Origin: Phylloscopus collybita
Lineage: Eukaryota; Chordata; Aves; Passeriformes; Phylloscopidae
DNA length: 64,000 nucleotides
Assembly (NCBI GenBank): GCA_027886175.1
Contig: JAJNNQ010000075.1
Span: 57,783,001 to 57,847,000 of the forward strand
Direction: 5' to 3'
Shown here: in pieces, positions 12,332 to 22,515 of the stretch
Layout of the letters: every line of letters starts with the position of its first letter
Numbering within the stretch: position 1 is the stretch's first letter
Notes under the pieces: model-generated
Seen by the model: the letters and a program-made list of their open reading frames with translations, nothing else
Told to the model about the DNA's origin: nothing
Database searches by the model: none
Program-made: the position numbers and the translations under genes

Positions 12332-15300
12332 TAAACAAAATTTGAAAAAAACGAAAAAACTTGGCAAACGGAGTCAAGACAACCACACGTGCCGTAATGA
12401 AAAGAATGGCGGGGAAAAGAGGCAAACATGACAAAATTATTGCAAAAGTAAATCCTAAATTCGCGGCAGAAAGATCTACAAAGAGGGAGGAGAAGAAAGT
12501 GAAGCAATGAAATATTGCAAAGAAGGAAAAAAAACTCCGACAACAAGTAAAAACCATCCGAGTGAATGGGATGACAAGAAGTGCAGGGAAATGGACCGAA
12601 GCTTGCCACATGAATGCTCATTGAAATCGCAAGATTTCATTCCCTTTCCTGAAAGGAAAGTCTTCCTTTCAGGAAAGGGAATGAAATCTTGAAATCAGAG
12701 AACAAAGTCTCACAAACACTCTGGAAAGAAGATATGACCAATTAAACAAAATTTGAAAAAAACGAAAAAACTTGGCAAACGGAGTCAAAATACCCAAAAG
12801 TACTCAGGATAAAAAGAATGGCGGGCAAAATAGGAACACATGACAAAATTATTGCAAAAGTGAATCCTAAATTCGAGGCAGAAAGATCTACAAAGAGAGA
12901 GGAGAAGAAAGTGAAGCAGTGAAATATTGCAAAGAAGGAAAAAAAAACTCCGACAACAAGTAAAAACCATCCGAGTGAATGGGATGACAAGAAGTGCAGG
13001 GAAATGGACCGAAGCTTGCCACATGAATGCTCATTGAAATCGCAAGATTTCATTCCCTTTCCTGAAAGGAAAGTCTTCCTTTCAGGAAAGGGAATGAAAT
13101 CTTGAAATCAGAGAACAAAGTCTCAGAAACACTCTGGAAAGAAGATATGACCAATTAAACAAAATTTGAAAAAAACGAAAAAACTTGGCAAACGGAGTCA
13201 AAATAACCAAAAGTACTCAGGATCAAAAGAATGGCGGGCAAAAGAGGAACACATGACAAAATGATTGCAAAAGTAAATCCTAAATTCGCGGCAGAAAGAT
13301 CTACAAAGAGAGAGGAGAGGAAAGTGAAGCAATGAAATATTGCAAAGAAGGAAAAAAAAAACTCCGACAACAAGTAAAAACCATCCGAGTGAATGGGATG
13401 ACAAGAAGTGCAGGGAAATGGACCGAAGCTTGCCACACGAATGCTCATTGAAATCGCAAGATTTCATTCCCTTTCCTGAAAGGAAAGTCTTCCTTTCAGG
13501 AAAGGGAATGAAATCTTGAAATCAGAGAACAAAGTCTCACAAACACTCTGGAAAGAAGATATGACCAATTAAACAAAATTTGAAAAAAACGAAAAAACTT
13601 GGCAAACGGAGTCAAGACAACCACACGTGCCGTAATGAAAAGAATGGCGGGGAAAAGAGGCAAACATGACAAAATTATTGCAAAAGTAAATCCTAAATTC
13701 GCGGCAGAAAGATCTACAAAGAGAGAGGAGAAGAAAGTGAAGCAATGAAATATTGCAAAGAAGGAAAAAAAACTCCGACAACAAGTAAAAACCATCCGAG
13801 TGAATGGGATGACAAGAAGTGCAGGGAAATGGACCGAAGCTTGCCACATGAATGCTCATTGAAATCGCAAGATTTCATTCCCTTTCCTGAAAGGAAAGTC
13901 TTCCTTTCAGGAAAGGGAATGAAATCTTGAAATCAGAGAACAAAGTCTCACAAACACTCTGGAAAGAAGATATGACCAATTAAACAAAATTTGAAAAAAA
14001 CGAAAAAACTTGGCAAACGGAGTCAAGACAACCACACGTGCCGTAAAGAAAAGAATGGCGGGGAAAAGAGGCAAACATGACAAAATTATTGCAAAAGTAA
14101 ATCCTAAATTCGCGGCAGAAAGATCTACAAAGAGAGAGGAGAAGAAAGTGAAGCAATGAAGTATTGCAAAGAAGGAAAAAAAAACTCCGACAACAAGTAA
14201 AAACCATCCGAGTGAATGGGATGACAAGAAGTGCAGGGAAATGGACCGAAGCTTGCCACATGAATGCTCATTGAAATCGCAAGATTTCATTCCCTTTCCT
14301 GAAAGGAAAGTCTTCCTTTCAGGAAAGGGAATGAAATCTTGAAATCAGAGAACAAAGTCTCACAAACACTCTGGAAAGAAGATATGACCAATTAAACAAA
14401 ATTTGAAAAAAACGAAAAAACTTGGCAAACGGAGTCAAGACAACCACACGTGCCGTAATGAAAAGAATGGCGGGGAAAAGAGGCAAACATGACAAAATTA
14501 TTGCAAACGTAAATCCTAAATTCGCGGCAGAAAGATCTACAAAGAGAGAGGAGAAGAAAGTGAAGCAATGAAATATTGCAAAGAAGGAAAAAAAAAACTC
14601 CGACAACAAGTAAAAACCATCCGAGTGAATGGGATGACAAGAAGTGCAGGGAAATGGACCGAAGCTTGCCACATGAATGCTCATTGAAATCGCAAGATTT
14701 CATTCCCTTTCCTGAAAGGAAAGTCTTCCTTTCAGGAAAGGGAATGAAATCTTGAAATCAGAGAACAAAGTCTCACAAACACTCTGGAAAGAAGATATGA
14801 CCAATTAAACAAAATTTGAAAAAAACGAAAAAACTTGGCAAACGGAGTCAAAATAACCAAAAGTACTCAGGATCAAAAGAATGGCGGGCAAAATAGGAAC
14901 ACATGACAAAATTATTGCAAAAGTAAATCCTAAATTCGAGGCAGAAAGATCTACAAAGAGAGAGGAGAAGAAAGTGAAGCAATGAAATATTGCAAAGAAG
15001 GAAAAAAAAACTCCGACAACAAGTAAAAACCATCCGAGTGAATGGGATGACAAGAAGTGCAGGGAAATGGACCGAAGCTTGCCACATGAATGCTCATTGA
15101 AATCGCAAGATTTCATTCCCTTTCCTGAAAGGAAAGTCTTCCTTTCAGGAAAGGGAATGAAATCTTGAAATCAGAGAACAAAGTCTCACAAACACTCTGG
15201 AAAGAAGATATGACCAATTAAACAAAATTTGAAAAAAACGAAAAAACTTGGCAAACGGAGTCAAGACAACCACACGTGCCGTAATGAAAAGAATGGCGGG

Positions 15301-15629
15301 GAAAAGAGGCAAACATGACAAAATTATTGCAAAAGTAAATCCTAAATTCACGGCAGAAAGATCTACAAAGAGAGAGGAGAAGAAAGTGAAGCAATGAAAT
15401 ATTGCAAAGAAGGAAAAAAAACTCCGACAACAAGTAAAAACCATCCGAGTGAATGGGATGACAAGAAGTGCCGGGAAATGGACCGAAGCTTGCCACATGA
15501 ATGCTCATTGAAATCGCAAGATTTCATTCCCTTTCCTGAAAGGAAAGTCTTCCTTTCAGGAAAGGGAATGAAATCTTGAAATCAGAGAACAAAGTCTCAC
15601 AAACACTCTGGAAAGAAGATATGACCAAT
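12332..15629 (+). repeat. Mixed A and B monomers between the two copies of the pair
   Basis: Eight monomers: A (gagggagg), B (aaatacccaaaag, gtgaatcc, gcagtg), B (gagagaggaaag, aaaatgatt), A, A (gtaaagaaaag, gaagtattgc), A (gcaaacgt near 14505), B, A (ttcacggc). The 12743 B variant set recurs at 52219 and 60460; the 13156 set recurs at 46442, 49332, 53869 and 62110; the 13981 set recurs at 20508 and in the trimers. Confidence 0.85.
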
Positions 15630-16041
15630 TAAACAAAATTTGAAAAAAACGAAAAAACTTGGCAAACGGAGTCAAGACAACCACACGTGCCGTAATGAAA
15701 AGAATGGCGGGGAAAAGAGGCAAACATGACAAAATTATTGCTAAAGTAAATCCTAAATTCGAGGCAGAAAGATCTACAAAGAGAGAGGAGAAGAAAGTGA
15801 AGCAATGAAATATTGCAAAGAAGGAAAAAAAAACTCCGACAACAAGTAAAAACCATCCTAGTGAATGGGATGACAAGAAGTGCAGGGAAATGGACCGAAG
15901 CTTGCCACATGAATGCTCATTGAAATCGCAAGATTTCATTCCCTTTCCTGAAAGGAAAGTCTTCCTTTCAGGAAAGGGAATGAAATCTTGAAATCAGAGA
16001 ACAAAGTCTCACAAACACTCTGGAAAGAAGATATGACCAAT
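15630..16041 (+). repeat. Crossover-type monomer joining an A 5' half to a B 3' half
   Basis: The 5' half is A with 'gctaaag', as in copies 9867 and 10691. The 3' half has ttcgaggc and 'catcctagtg', otherwise confined to the B copies 9454, 10278 and 11102. It is followed by the short-palindrome A and chimeric B pair, exactly as 11102 is. It looks like the product of an unequal crossover within a dimer, with the switch between gctaaag and ttcgaggc, a distance of about 25 bp. Confidence 0.8.
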
Positions 16042-16859
16042 TAAACAAAATTTGAAAAAAACGAAAAAACTTGGCAAACGGAGTCAAGACAACCACACGT
16101 GCCGTAATGAAAAGAATGGCGGGGAAAAGAGGCAAACATGACAAAATTATTGCAAAAGTAAATCCTAAATTCGCGGCAGAAAGATCTACAAAGAGAGAGG
16201 AGAAGAAAGTGAAGCAATGAAATATTGCAAAGAAGGAAAAAAAACTCCGACAACAAGTAAAAACCATCCGAGTGAATGGGATGACAAGAAGTGCAGGGAA
16301 ATGGACCGAAGCTTGCCACATGAATGCTCATTGAAATCGCAAGATTTCATTCCCTTTCCGGAAAGTCTTCCTTTCAGGAAAGGGAATGAAATCTTGAAAT
16401 CAGAGAACAAAGTCTCACAAACACTCTGGAAAGAAGATATGACCAATTAAACAAAATTTGAAAAAAACGAAAAATCTTGGCAAACGGAGTCAAAATAACC
16501 AAAAGTACTCAGGATCAAAAGAATGGCGGGGAAAAGAGGCAAACATGACAAAATTATTGCAAAAGTAAATCCTAAATTCGCGGCAGAAAGATCTACAAAG
16601 AGAGAGGAGAAGAAAGTGAAGCAATGAAATATTGCAAAGAAGGAAAAAAAACTCCGACAACAAGTAAAAACCATCCGAGTGAATGGGATGACAAGAAGTG
16701 CAGGGAAATGGACCGAAGCTTGCCACATGAATGCTCATTGAAATCGCAAGATTTCATTCCCTTTCCTGAAAGGAAAGTCTTCCTTTCAGGAAAGGGAATG
16801 AAATCTTGAAATCAGAGAACAAAGTCTCACAAACACTCTGGAAAGAAGATATGACCAAT
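16042..16859 (+). repeat. Short-palindrome A plus B/A chimera pair, copy 2
   Basis: This repeats 11514-12331 at an offset of 4528 bp. The next monomers (B at 16860, A gagggagg at 17273, B at 17685, A gagggagg at 18098) form an irregular A/B alternation ending at the palindrome-less monomer. Confidence 0.88.
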
Positions 16860-17684
16860 TAAACAAAATTTGAAAAAAACGAAAAAACTTGGCAAACGGA
16901 GTCAAAATAACCAAAAGTACTCAGGATCAAAAGAATGGCGGGCAAAATAGGAACACATGACAAAATTATTGCAAAAGTAAATCCTAAATTCGAGGCAGAA
17001 AGATCTACAAAGAGAGAGGAGAAGAAAGTGACGCAATGAAATATTGCAAAGAAAGAAAAAAAAACTCCGACAACAAGTAAAAACCATCCGAGTGAATGGG
17101 ATGACAAGAAGTGCAGGGAAATGGACCGAAGCTTGCCACATGAATGCTCATTGAAATCGCAAGATTTCATTCCCTTTCCTGAAAGGAAAGTCTTCCTTTC
17201 AGGAAAGGGAATGAAATCTTGAAATCAGAGAACAAAGTCTCACAAACACTCTGGAAAGAAGATATGACCAATTAAACAAAATTTGAAAAAAACGAAAAAA
17301 CTTGGCAAACGGAGTCAAGACAACCACACGTGCCGTAATGAAAAGAATGGCGGGGAAAAGAGGCAAACATGACAAAATTATTGCAAAAGTAAATCCTAAA
17401 TTCGCGGCAGAAAGATCTACAAAGAGGGAGGAGAAGAAAGTGAAGCAATGAAATATTGCAAAGAAGGAAAAAAAAACTCCGACAACAAGTAAAAACCATC
17501 CGAGTGAATGGGATGACAAGAAGTGCAGGGAAATGGACCGAAGCTTGCCACATGAATGCTCATTGAAATCGCAAGATTTCATTCCCTTTCCTGAAAGGAA
17601 AGTCTTCCTTTCAGGAAAGGGAATGAAATCTTGAAATCAGAGAACAAAGTCTCACAAACACTCTGGAAAGAAGATATGACCAAT

Positions 17685-18097
17685 TAAACAAAATTTGAAA
17701 AAAACGAAAAAACTTGGCAAACGGAGTCAAAATAACCAAAAGTACTCAGGATCAAAAGAATGGCGGGCAAAATAGGAACACATGACAAAATTATTGCAAA
17801 AGTAAATCCTAAATTCGAGGCAGAAAGATCTACAAAGAGAGAGGAGAAGAAAGTGAAGCAATGAAATATTGCAAAGAAGGAAAAAAAAACTCCGACAACA
17901 AGTAAAAACCATCCGAGTGAATGGGATGACAAGAAGTGCAGGGAAATGGACCGAAGCTTGCCACATGAATGCTCATTGAAATCGCAAGATTTCATTCCCT
18001 TTCCTGAAAGGAAAGTCTTCCTTTCAGGAAAGGGAATGAAATCTTGAAATCAGAGAACAAAGTCTCACAAACACTCTGGAAAGAAGATATGACCAAT
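17685..18097 (+). repeat. Reference type B monomer (413 bp)
   Basis: Type B differs from type A mainly in the cassette after 'cggagtca'. The ~23 bp A block carrying CACGTG is replaced by a ~24 bp block carrying AGTACT (ScaI, 17741-17746), followed by 'gcgggcaaaa' and 'gaacacatg' in place of 'gcggggaaaa' and 'gcaaacatg'. Many B copies also read ttcgaggc for ttcgcggc. The remaining ~330 bp, including the palindrome, is shared with type A. B-type starts: 1, 3701, 9454, 10278, 11102, 11920, 12743, 13156, 14806, 16448, 16860, 17685, 19685, 21332, 25448, 29153, 31622, 32035, 33271, 36151, 37386, 40267, 42324, 43975, 44387, 45206, 46442, 46856, 47268, 48506, 49332, 49746, 50981, 51394, 52219, 52632, 53456, 53869, 54694, 55928, 56752, 57164, 57578, 59224, 60460, 60873, 61697, 62110, 63757 (49 of 156; the last is partial). 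Confidence 0.93.
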
Positions 18098-18449
18098 TAA
18101 ACAAAATTTGAAAAAAACGAAAAAACTTGGCAAACGGAGTCAAGACAACCACACGTGCCGTAATGAAAAGAATGGCGGGGAAAAGAGGCAAACATGACAA
18201 AATTATTGCAAAAGTAAATCCTAAATTCGCGGCAGAAAGATCTACAAAGAGGGAGGAGAAGAAAGTGAAGCAATGAAATATTGCAAAGAAGGAAAAAAAA
18301 ACTCCGACAACAAGTAAAAACCATCCGAGTGAATGGGATGACAAGAAGTGCAGGGAAATGGACCGAAGCTTGCCACATGAATGCTCATTGAAATCTTGAA
18401 ATCAGAGAACAAAGTCTCACAAACACTCTGGAAAGAAGATATGACCAAT
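18098..18449 (+). repeat. 352-bp monomer lacking the palindrome (60-bp deletion)
   Basis: This A-type copy runs normally to 'gctca' and then reads TTGAAATCTTGAAATC (18388-18403) before resuming with 'agagaac'. Exactly the 60 bp between the two flanking repeats is missing, removing essentially the whole palindrome. The endpoints coincide with a 7-bp direct repeat TGAAATC, the usual mark of replication slippage across a hairpin. It is the only copy of this kind here and has not been amplified. It carries the gagggagg variant, shared with the following monomer (18450). Confidence 0.95.
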
Positions 18450-21331
18450 TAAACAAAATTTGAAAAAAAACGAAAAAACTTGGCAAACGGAGTCAAGACA
18501 ACCACACGTGCCGTAATGAAAAGAATGGCGGGGAAAAGAGGCAAACATGACAAAATTATTGCAAAAGTAAATCCTAAATTCGCGGCAGAAAGATCTACAA
18601 AGAGGGAGGAGAAGAAAGTGAAGCAATGAAATATTGCAAAGAAGGAAAAAAAAACTCCGACAACAAGTAAAAACCATCCGAGTGAATGGGATGACAAGAA
18701 GTGCAGGGAAATGGACCGAAGCTTGCCACATGAATGCTCATTGAAATCGCAAGATTTCATTCCCTTTCCTGAAAGGAAAGTCTTCCTTTCAGGAAAGGGA
18801 ATGAAATCTTGAAATCAGAGAACAAAGTCTCACAAACACTCTGGAAAGAAGATATGACCAATTAAACAAAATTTGAAAAAAACGAAAAAACTTGGCAAAC
18901 GGAGTCAAGACAACCACACGTGCCGTAATGAAAAGAATGGCGGGGAAAAGAGGCAAACATGACAAAATTATTGCAAAAGTAAATCCTAAATTCGCGGCAG
19001 AAAGATCTACAAAGAGAGAGGAGAAGAAAGTGAAGCAATGAAATATTGCAAAGACGGAAAAAAAACTCCGACAACAAGTAAAAACCATCCGAGTGAATGG
19101 GATGACAAGAAGTGCAGGGAAATGGACCGAAGCTTGCCACATGAATGCTCATTGAAATCGCAAGATTTCATTCCCTTTCCTGAAAGGAAAGTCTTCCTTT
19201 CAGGAAAGGGAATGAAATCTTGAAATCAGAGAACAAAGTCTCACAAACACTCTGGAAAGAAGATATGACCAATTAAACAAAATTTGAAAAAAACGAAAAA
19301 ACTTGGCAAACGGAGTCAAGACAACCACACGTGCCGTAATGAAAAGAATGGCGGGGAAAAGAGGCAAACATGACAAAATGATTGCAAAAGTAAATCCTAA
19401 ATTCGCGGCAGAAAGATCTACAAAGAGAGAGGAGAAGAAAGTGAAGCAATGAAATATTGCAAAGAAGGAAAAAAAACTCCGACAACAAGTAAAAACCATC
19501 CGAGTGAATGGGATGACAAGAAGTGCAGGGAAATGGACCGAAGCTTGCCACATGAATGCTCATTGAAATCGCAATATTTCATTCCCTTTCCTGAAAGGAA
19601 AGTCTTCCTTTCAGGAAAGGGAATGAAATCTTGAAATCAGAGAACAAAGTCTCACAAACACTCTGGAAAGAAGATATGACCAATTAAACAAAATTTGAAA
19701 AAAACGAAAAAACTTGGCAAACGGAGTCAAAATAAACAAAAGTACTCAGGATCAAAAGAATGGCGGGCAAAAGAGGAACACATGACAAAATTATTGCAAA
19801 AGTAAATCCTAAATTCGCGGCAGAAAGATCTACAAAGAGAGAGGAGAAGAAAGTGAAGCAATGAAATATTGCAAAGAAGGAAAAAAAACTCCGACAACAA
19901 GTAAAAACCACCCGAGTGAATGGGATGACAAGAAGTGCAGGGAAATGGACCGAAGCTTGCCACATGAATGCTCATTGAAATCGCAAGATTTCATTCCCTT
20001 TCCTGAAAGGAAAGTCTTCCTTTCAGGAAAGGGAATGAAATCTTGAAATCAGAGAACAAAGTCTCACAAACACTCTGGAAAGAAGATATGACCAATTAAA
20101 CAAAATTTGAAAAAAACGAAAAAACTTGGCAAACGGAGTCAAGACAACCACACGTGCCGTAATGAAAAGAATGGCGGGGAAAAGAGGCAAACATGACAAA
20201 ATTATTGCAAAAGTAAATCCTAAATTCGCGGCAGAAAGATCTACAAAGAGAGAGGAGAAGAAAGTGAAGCAATGAAATATTGCAAAGAAGGAAAAAAAAC
20301 TCCGACAACAAGTAAAAACCATCCGAGTGATTGGGATGACAAGAAGTGCAGGGAAATGGACCGAAGCTTGCCACATGAATGCTCATTGAAATCGCAAGAT
20401 TTCATTCCCTTTCCTGAAAGGAAAGTCTTCCTTTCAGGAAAGGGAATGAAATCTTGAAATCAGAGAACAAAGTCTCACAAACACTCTGGAAAGAAGATAT
20501 GACCAATTAAACAAAATTTGAAAAAAACGAAAAAACTTGGCAAACGGAGTCAAGACAACCACACGTGCCGTAAAGAAAAGAATGGCGGGGAAAAGAGGCA
20601 AACATGACAAAATGATTGCAAAAGTAAATCCTAAATTCGCGGCAGAAAGATCTACAAAGAGAGAGGAGAAGAAAGTGAAGCAATGAAGTATTGCAAAGAA
20701 GGAAAAAAAAACTCCGACAACAAGTAAAAACCATCCGAGTGAATGGGATGACAAGAAGTGCAGGGAAATGGACCGAAGCTTGCCACATGAATGCTCATTG
20801 AAATCGCAAGATTTCATTCCCTTTCCTGAAAGGAAAGTCTTCCTTTCAGGAAAGGGAATGAAATCTTGAAATCAGAGAACAAAGTCTCACAAACACTCTG
20901 GAAAGAAGATATGACCAATTAAACAAAATTTGAAAAAAACGAAAAAACTTGGCAAACGGAGTCAAGACAACCACACGTGCCGTAATGAAAAGAATGGCGG
21001 GGAAAAGAGGCAAACATGACAAAATTATTGCAAAAGTAAATCCTAAATTCGCGGCAGAAAGATCTACAAAGAGAGAGGAGAAGAAAGTGAAGCAATAAAA
21101 TATTGCAAAGAAGGAAAAAAAAACTCCGACAACAAGTAAAAACCATCCGAGTGAATGGGATGACAAGAAGTGCAGGGAAATGGACCGAAGCTTGCCACAT
21201 GAATGCTCATTGAAATCGCAAGATTTCATTCCCTTTCCTGAAAGGAAAGTCTTCCTTTCAGGAAAGGGAATGAAATCTTGAAATCAGAGAACAAAGTCTC
21301 ACAAACACTCTGGAAAGAAGATATGACCAAT
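18450..21331 (+). repeat. Seven mixed monomers before the 21-31 kb HOR region
   Basis: Mostly A copies, with one B (19685: aaataaacaaaag, accaccc). The A copies at 20508 (gtaaagaaaag, gaagtattgc) and 20920 (gcaataaaata) are the apparent source types of two of the three monomers in the 1235-bp trimer. Single-copy changes include aagacgg near 19056, gcaatatttc near 19575 and gtgattggg near 20331. Confidence 0.82.
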
Positions 21332-22156
21332 TAAACAAAATTTGAAAAAAACGAAAAAACTTGGCAAACGGAGTCAAAATAAACAAAAGTACTCAGGATC
21401 AAAAGAATGGCGGGCAAAAGAGGAACACATGACAAAATTATTGCAAAAGTAAATCCTAAATTCGCGGCAGAAAGATCTACAAAGAGAGAGGAGAAGAAAG
21501 TGAAGTAATGAAATATTGCAAAGAAGGAAAAAAAAACTCCGACAACAAGTAAAAACCATCCGAGTGAATGGGATGACAAGAAGTGCCGGGAAATGGACCG
21601 AAGCTTGCCACATGAATGCTCATTGAAATCGCAAGATTTCATTCCCTTTCCTGAAAGGAAAGTCTTCCTTTCAGGAAAGGGAATGAAATCTTGAAATCAG
21701 AGAACAAAGTCTCACAAACACTCTGGAAAGAAGATATGACCAATTAAACAAAATTTGAAAAAAACGAAAAAACTTGGCAAACGGAGTCAAGACAACCACA
21801 CGTGCCGTAATGAAAAGAATGGCGGGGAAAAGAGGCAAACATGACAAAATGATTGCAAAAGTAAATCCTAAATTCGAGGCAGAAAGATCTACAAAGAGAG
21901 AGGAGAAGAAAGTGAAGCAATGAAATATTGCAAAGAAGGAAAAAAAACTCCGACAACAAGTAAAAACCATCCGAGTGAATGGGATGACAAGAAGTGCAAG
22001 GAAATGGACCGAAGCTTGCCACATGAATGCTCATTGAAATCGCAAGATTTCATTCCCTTTCCTGAAAGGAAAGTCTTCCTTTCAGGAAAGGGAATGAAAT
22101 CTTGAAATCAGAGAACAAAGTCTCACAAACACTCTGGAAAGAAGATATGACCAATT

Positions 22157-22186
22157 AAACAAAATTTGAAAAAAACGAAAAAACTT
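22157..22186 (+). other. Cluster of three A-tracts at the monomer start
   Basis: AAAATTT, a run of seven A and a run of six A follow each other with centres about 8-9 bp apart. Closely phased A-tracts are known to bend DNA, so each monomer probably has a curved segment here, although the spacing is short of the 10.5 bp ideal. The second tract varies by one base in a few copies (for example near 18466 and 39052). A common variant changes 'aaaactt' to 'aaatctt' (starts 1, 3701, 11920, 16448, 31622, 46856, 49746, 50981, 51394, 54694, 56341, 56752, 58403). Confidence 0.6.
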
Positions 22187-22200
22187 GGCAAACGGAGTCA

Positions 22201-22253
22201 AGACAACCACACGTGCCGTAATGAAAAGAATGGCGGGGAAAAGAGGCAAACAT
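22201..22253 (+). other. Two-allele variable cassette, A allele with CACGTG
   Basis: This is the one part of the monomer that shows two clearly different alleles while its flanks stay near-identical. The A allele carries the palindromic hexamer CACGTG at 22210-22215, a PmlI site that is also the core of E-box/G-box sites for bHLH and bZIP proteins. It is present in almost all 107 A monomers; exceptions are cacgta near 10747 and cccgtg near 30031. No binding can be inferred from the sequence alone. Confidence 0.75.
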
Positions 22254-22303
22254 GACAAAATTATTGCAAAAGTAAATCCTAAATTCGCGGCAGAAAGATC
22301 TAC

Positions 22304-22323
22304 AAAGAGAGAGGAGAAGAAAG
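22304..22323 (+). other. 20-base uninterrupted purine run
   Basis: A purine-only stretch of a/g bases follows 'gatctac' in each monomer. A common variant is gagagagga to gagggagga (starts 12332, 17273, 18098, 18450, 50158, 51807, 56341, 57991, 60048); another is gagagagaa to gagagaggaa-type in B copies 13156, 46442, 49332, 53869 and 62110. It contributes to the 66% purine bias but is not a clean mirror repeat. Confidence 0.6.
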
Positions 22324-22350
22324 TGAAGCAATGAAATATTGCAAAGAAGG

Positions 22351-22358
22351 AAAAAAAA
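22351..22358 (+). repeat. A-homopolymer of variable length within each monomer
   Basis: The run after 'aagaagg' has 8 A in the consensus, 9 in many B copies, 10 in copies such as those starting 1 and 57164, and 7 followed by an extra c in the copy starting 6990. Its slippage explains most of the 411-414 bp length spread. It also shifts every reading frame, which argues against coding. Confidence 0.85.
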
Positions 22359-22445
22359 CTCCGACAACAAGTAAAAACCATCCGAGTGAATGGGATGACA
22401 AGAAGTGCAGGGAAATGGACCGAAGCTTGCCACATGAATGCTCAT

Positions 22446-22463
22446 TGAAATCGCAAGATTTCA
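22446..22463 (+). other. 7-bp mini-hairpin with GCAA loop, alternative to the long palindrome
   Basis: TGAAATC, GCAA, GATTTCA forms a 7-bp stem closed by C-G around a GNRA-type tetraloop. Its 3' half is the start of the long palindrome's 5' arm, so the two folds exclude each other. It is present in nearly every copy; near 34384 and 38501 the upstream t is c, and near 19575 the stem region carries a change. The pairing is directly visible; any role in RNA is speculation. Confidence 0.7.
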
Positions 22464-22515
22464 TTCCCTTTCCTGAAAGGAAAGTCTTCCTTTCAGGAAA
22501 GGGAATGAAATCTTG
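22454..22515. repeat. 62-bp near-perfect palindrome in every monomer (reference copy)
   Basis: Two 29-bp arms, beginning CAAGATTTCATTCCC and ending GGGAATGAAATCTTG, are exact reverse complements separated only by AGTC. The structure sits at monomer positions 299-360 in all full-length copies. It could extrude as a cruciform in DNA or fold as a 29-bp hairpin if either strand is transcribed. It is very uniform: the only single-base changes I noticed are near 19575, 37711, 48405 and 57912. No U-run follows it, so it does not look like an intrinsic terminator. Function is unknown. Confidence 0.97.

Noticed and set aside
22151..22160. CCAAT and TA-rich motifs as a promoter repeated in each monomer
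   Set aside because: CCAAT and AT-rich words are expected by chance in this composition. There is no accompanying start signal or gene, so no promoter call is justified.
22268..22290. Yeast-type replication origin consensus on the minus strand (ATTTACTTTTG)
   Set aside because: Only 9 of 11 positions fit the WTTTAYRTTTW core, which is expected by chance in AT-rich DNA.
22289..22305. CENP-B box in 'ttcgcggcagaaaga'
   Set aside because: The TTCG half and the central A fit the known NTTCGNNNNANNCGGGN core, but the CGGG half reads AAGA in the consensus. I see no full match on either strand.
22082..22435. Minus-strand open frame of 117 codons, and similar frames of 79-127 codons in nearly every monomer
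   Set aside because: The predicted peptide is Phe/Ser/Leu-rich only because the strand is T-rich. Start and stop positions change with the A-run length and cassette allele, overlapping frames are equally open, there is no recognisable domain, and copies vary without respect for codon position.
22454..22515. Rho-independent terminator
   Set aside because: The stem is too long and GC-poor and is not followed by a T-run on either strand; the array is not prokaryotic in character.
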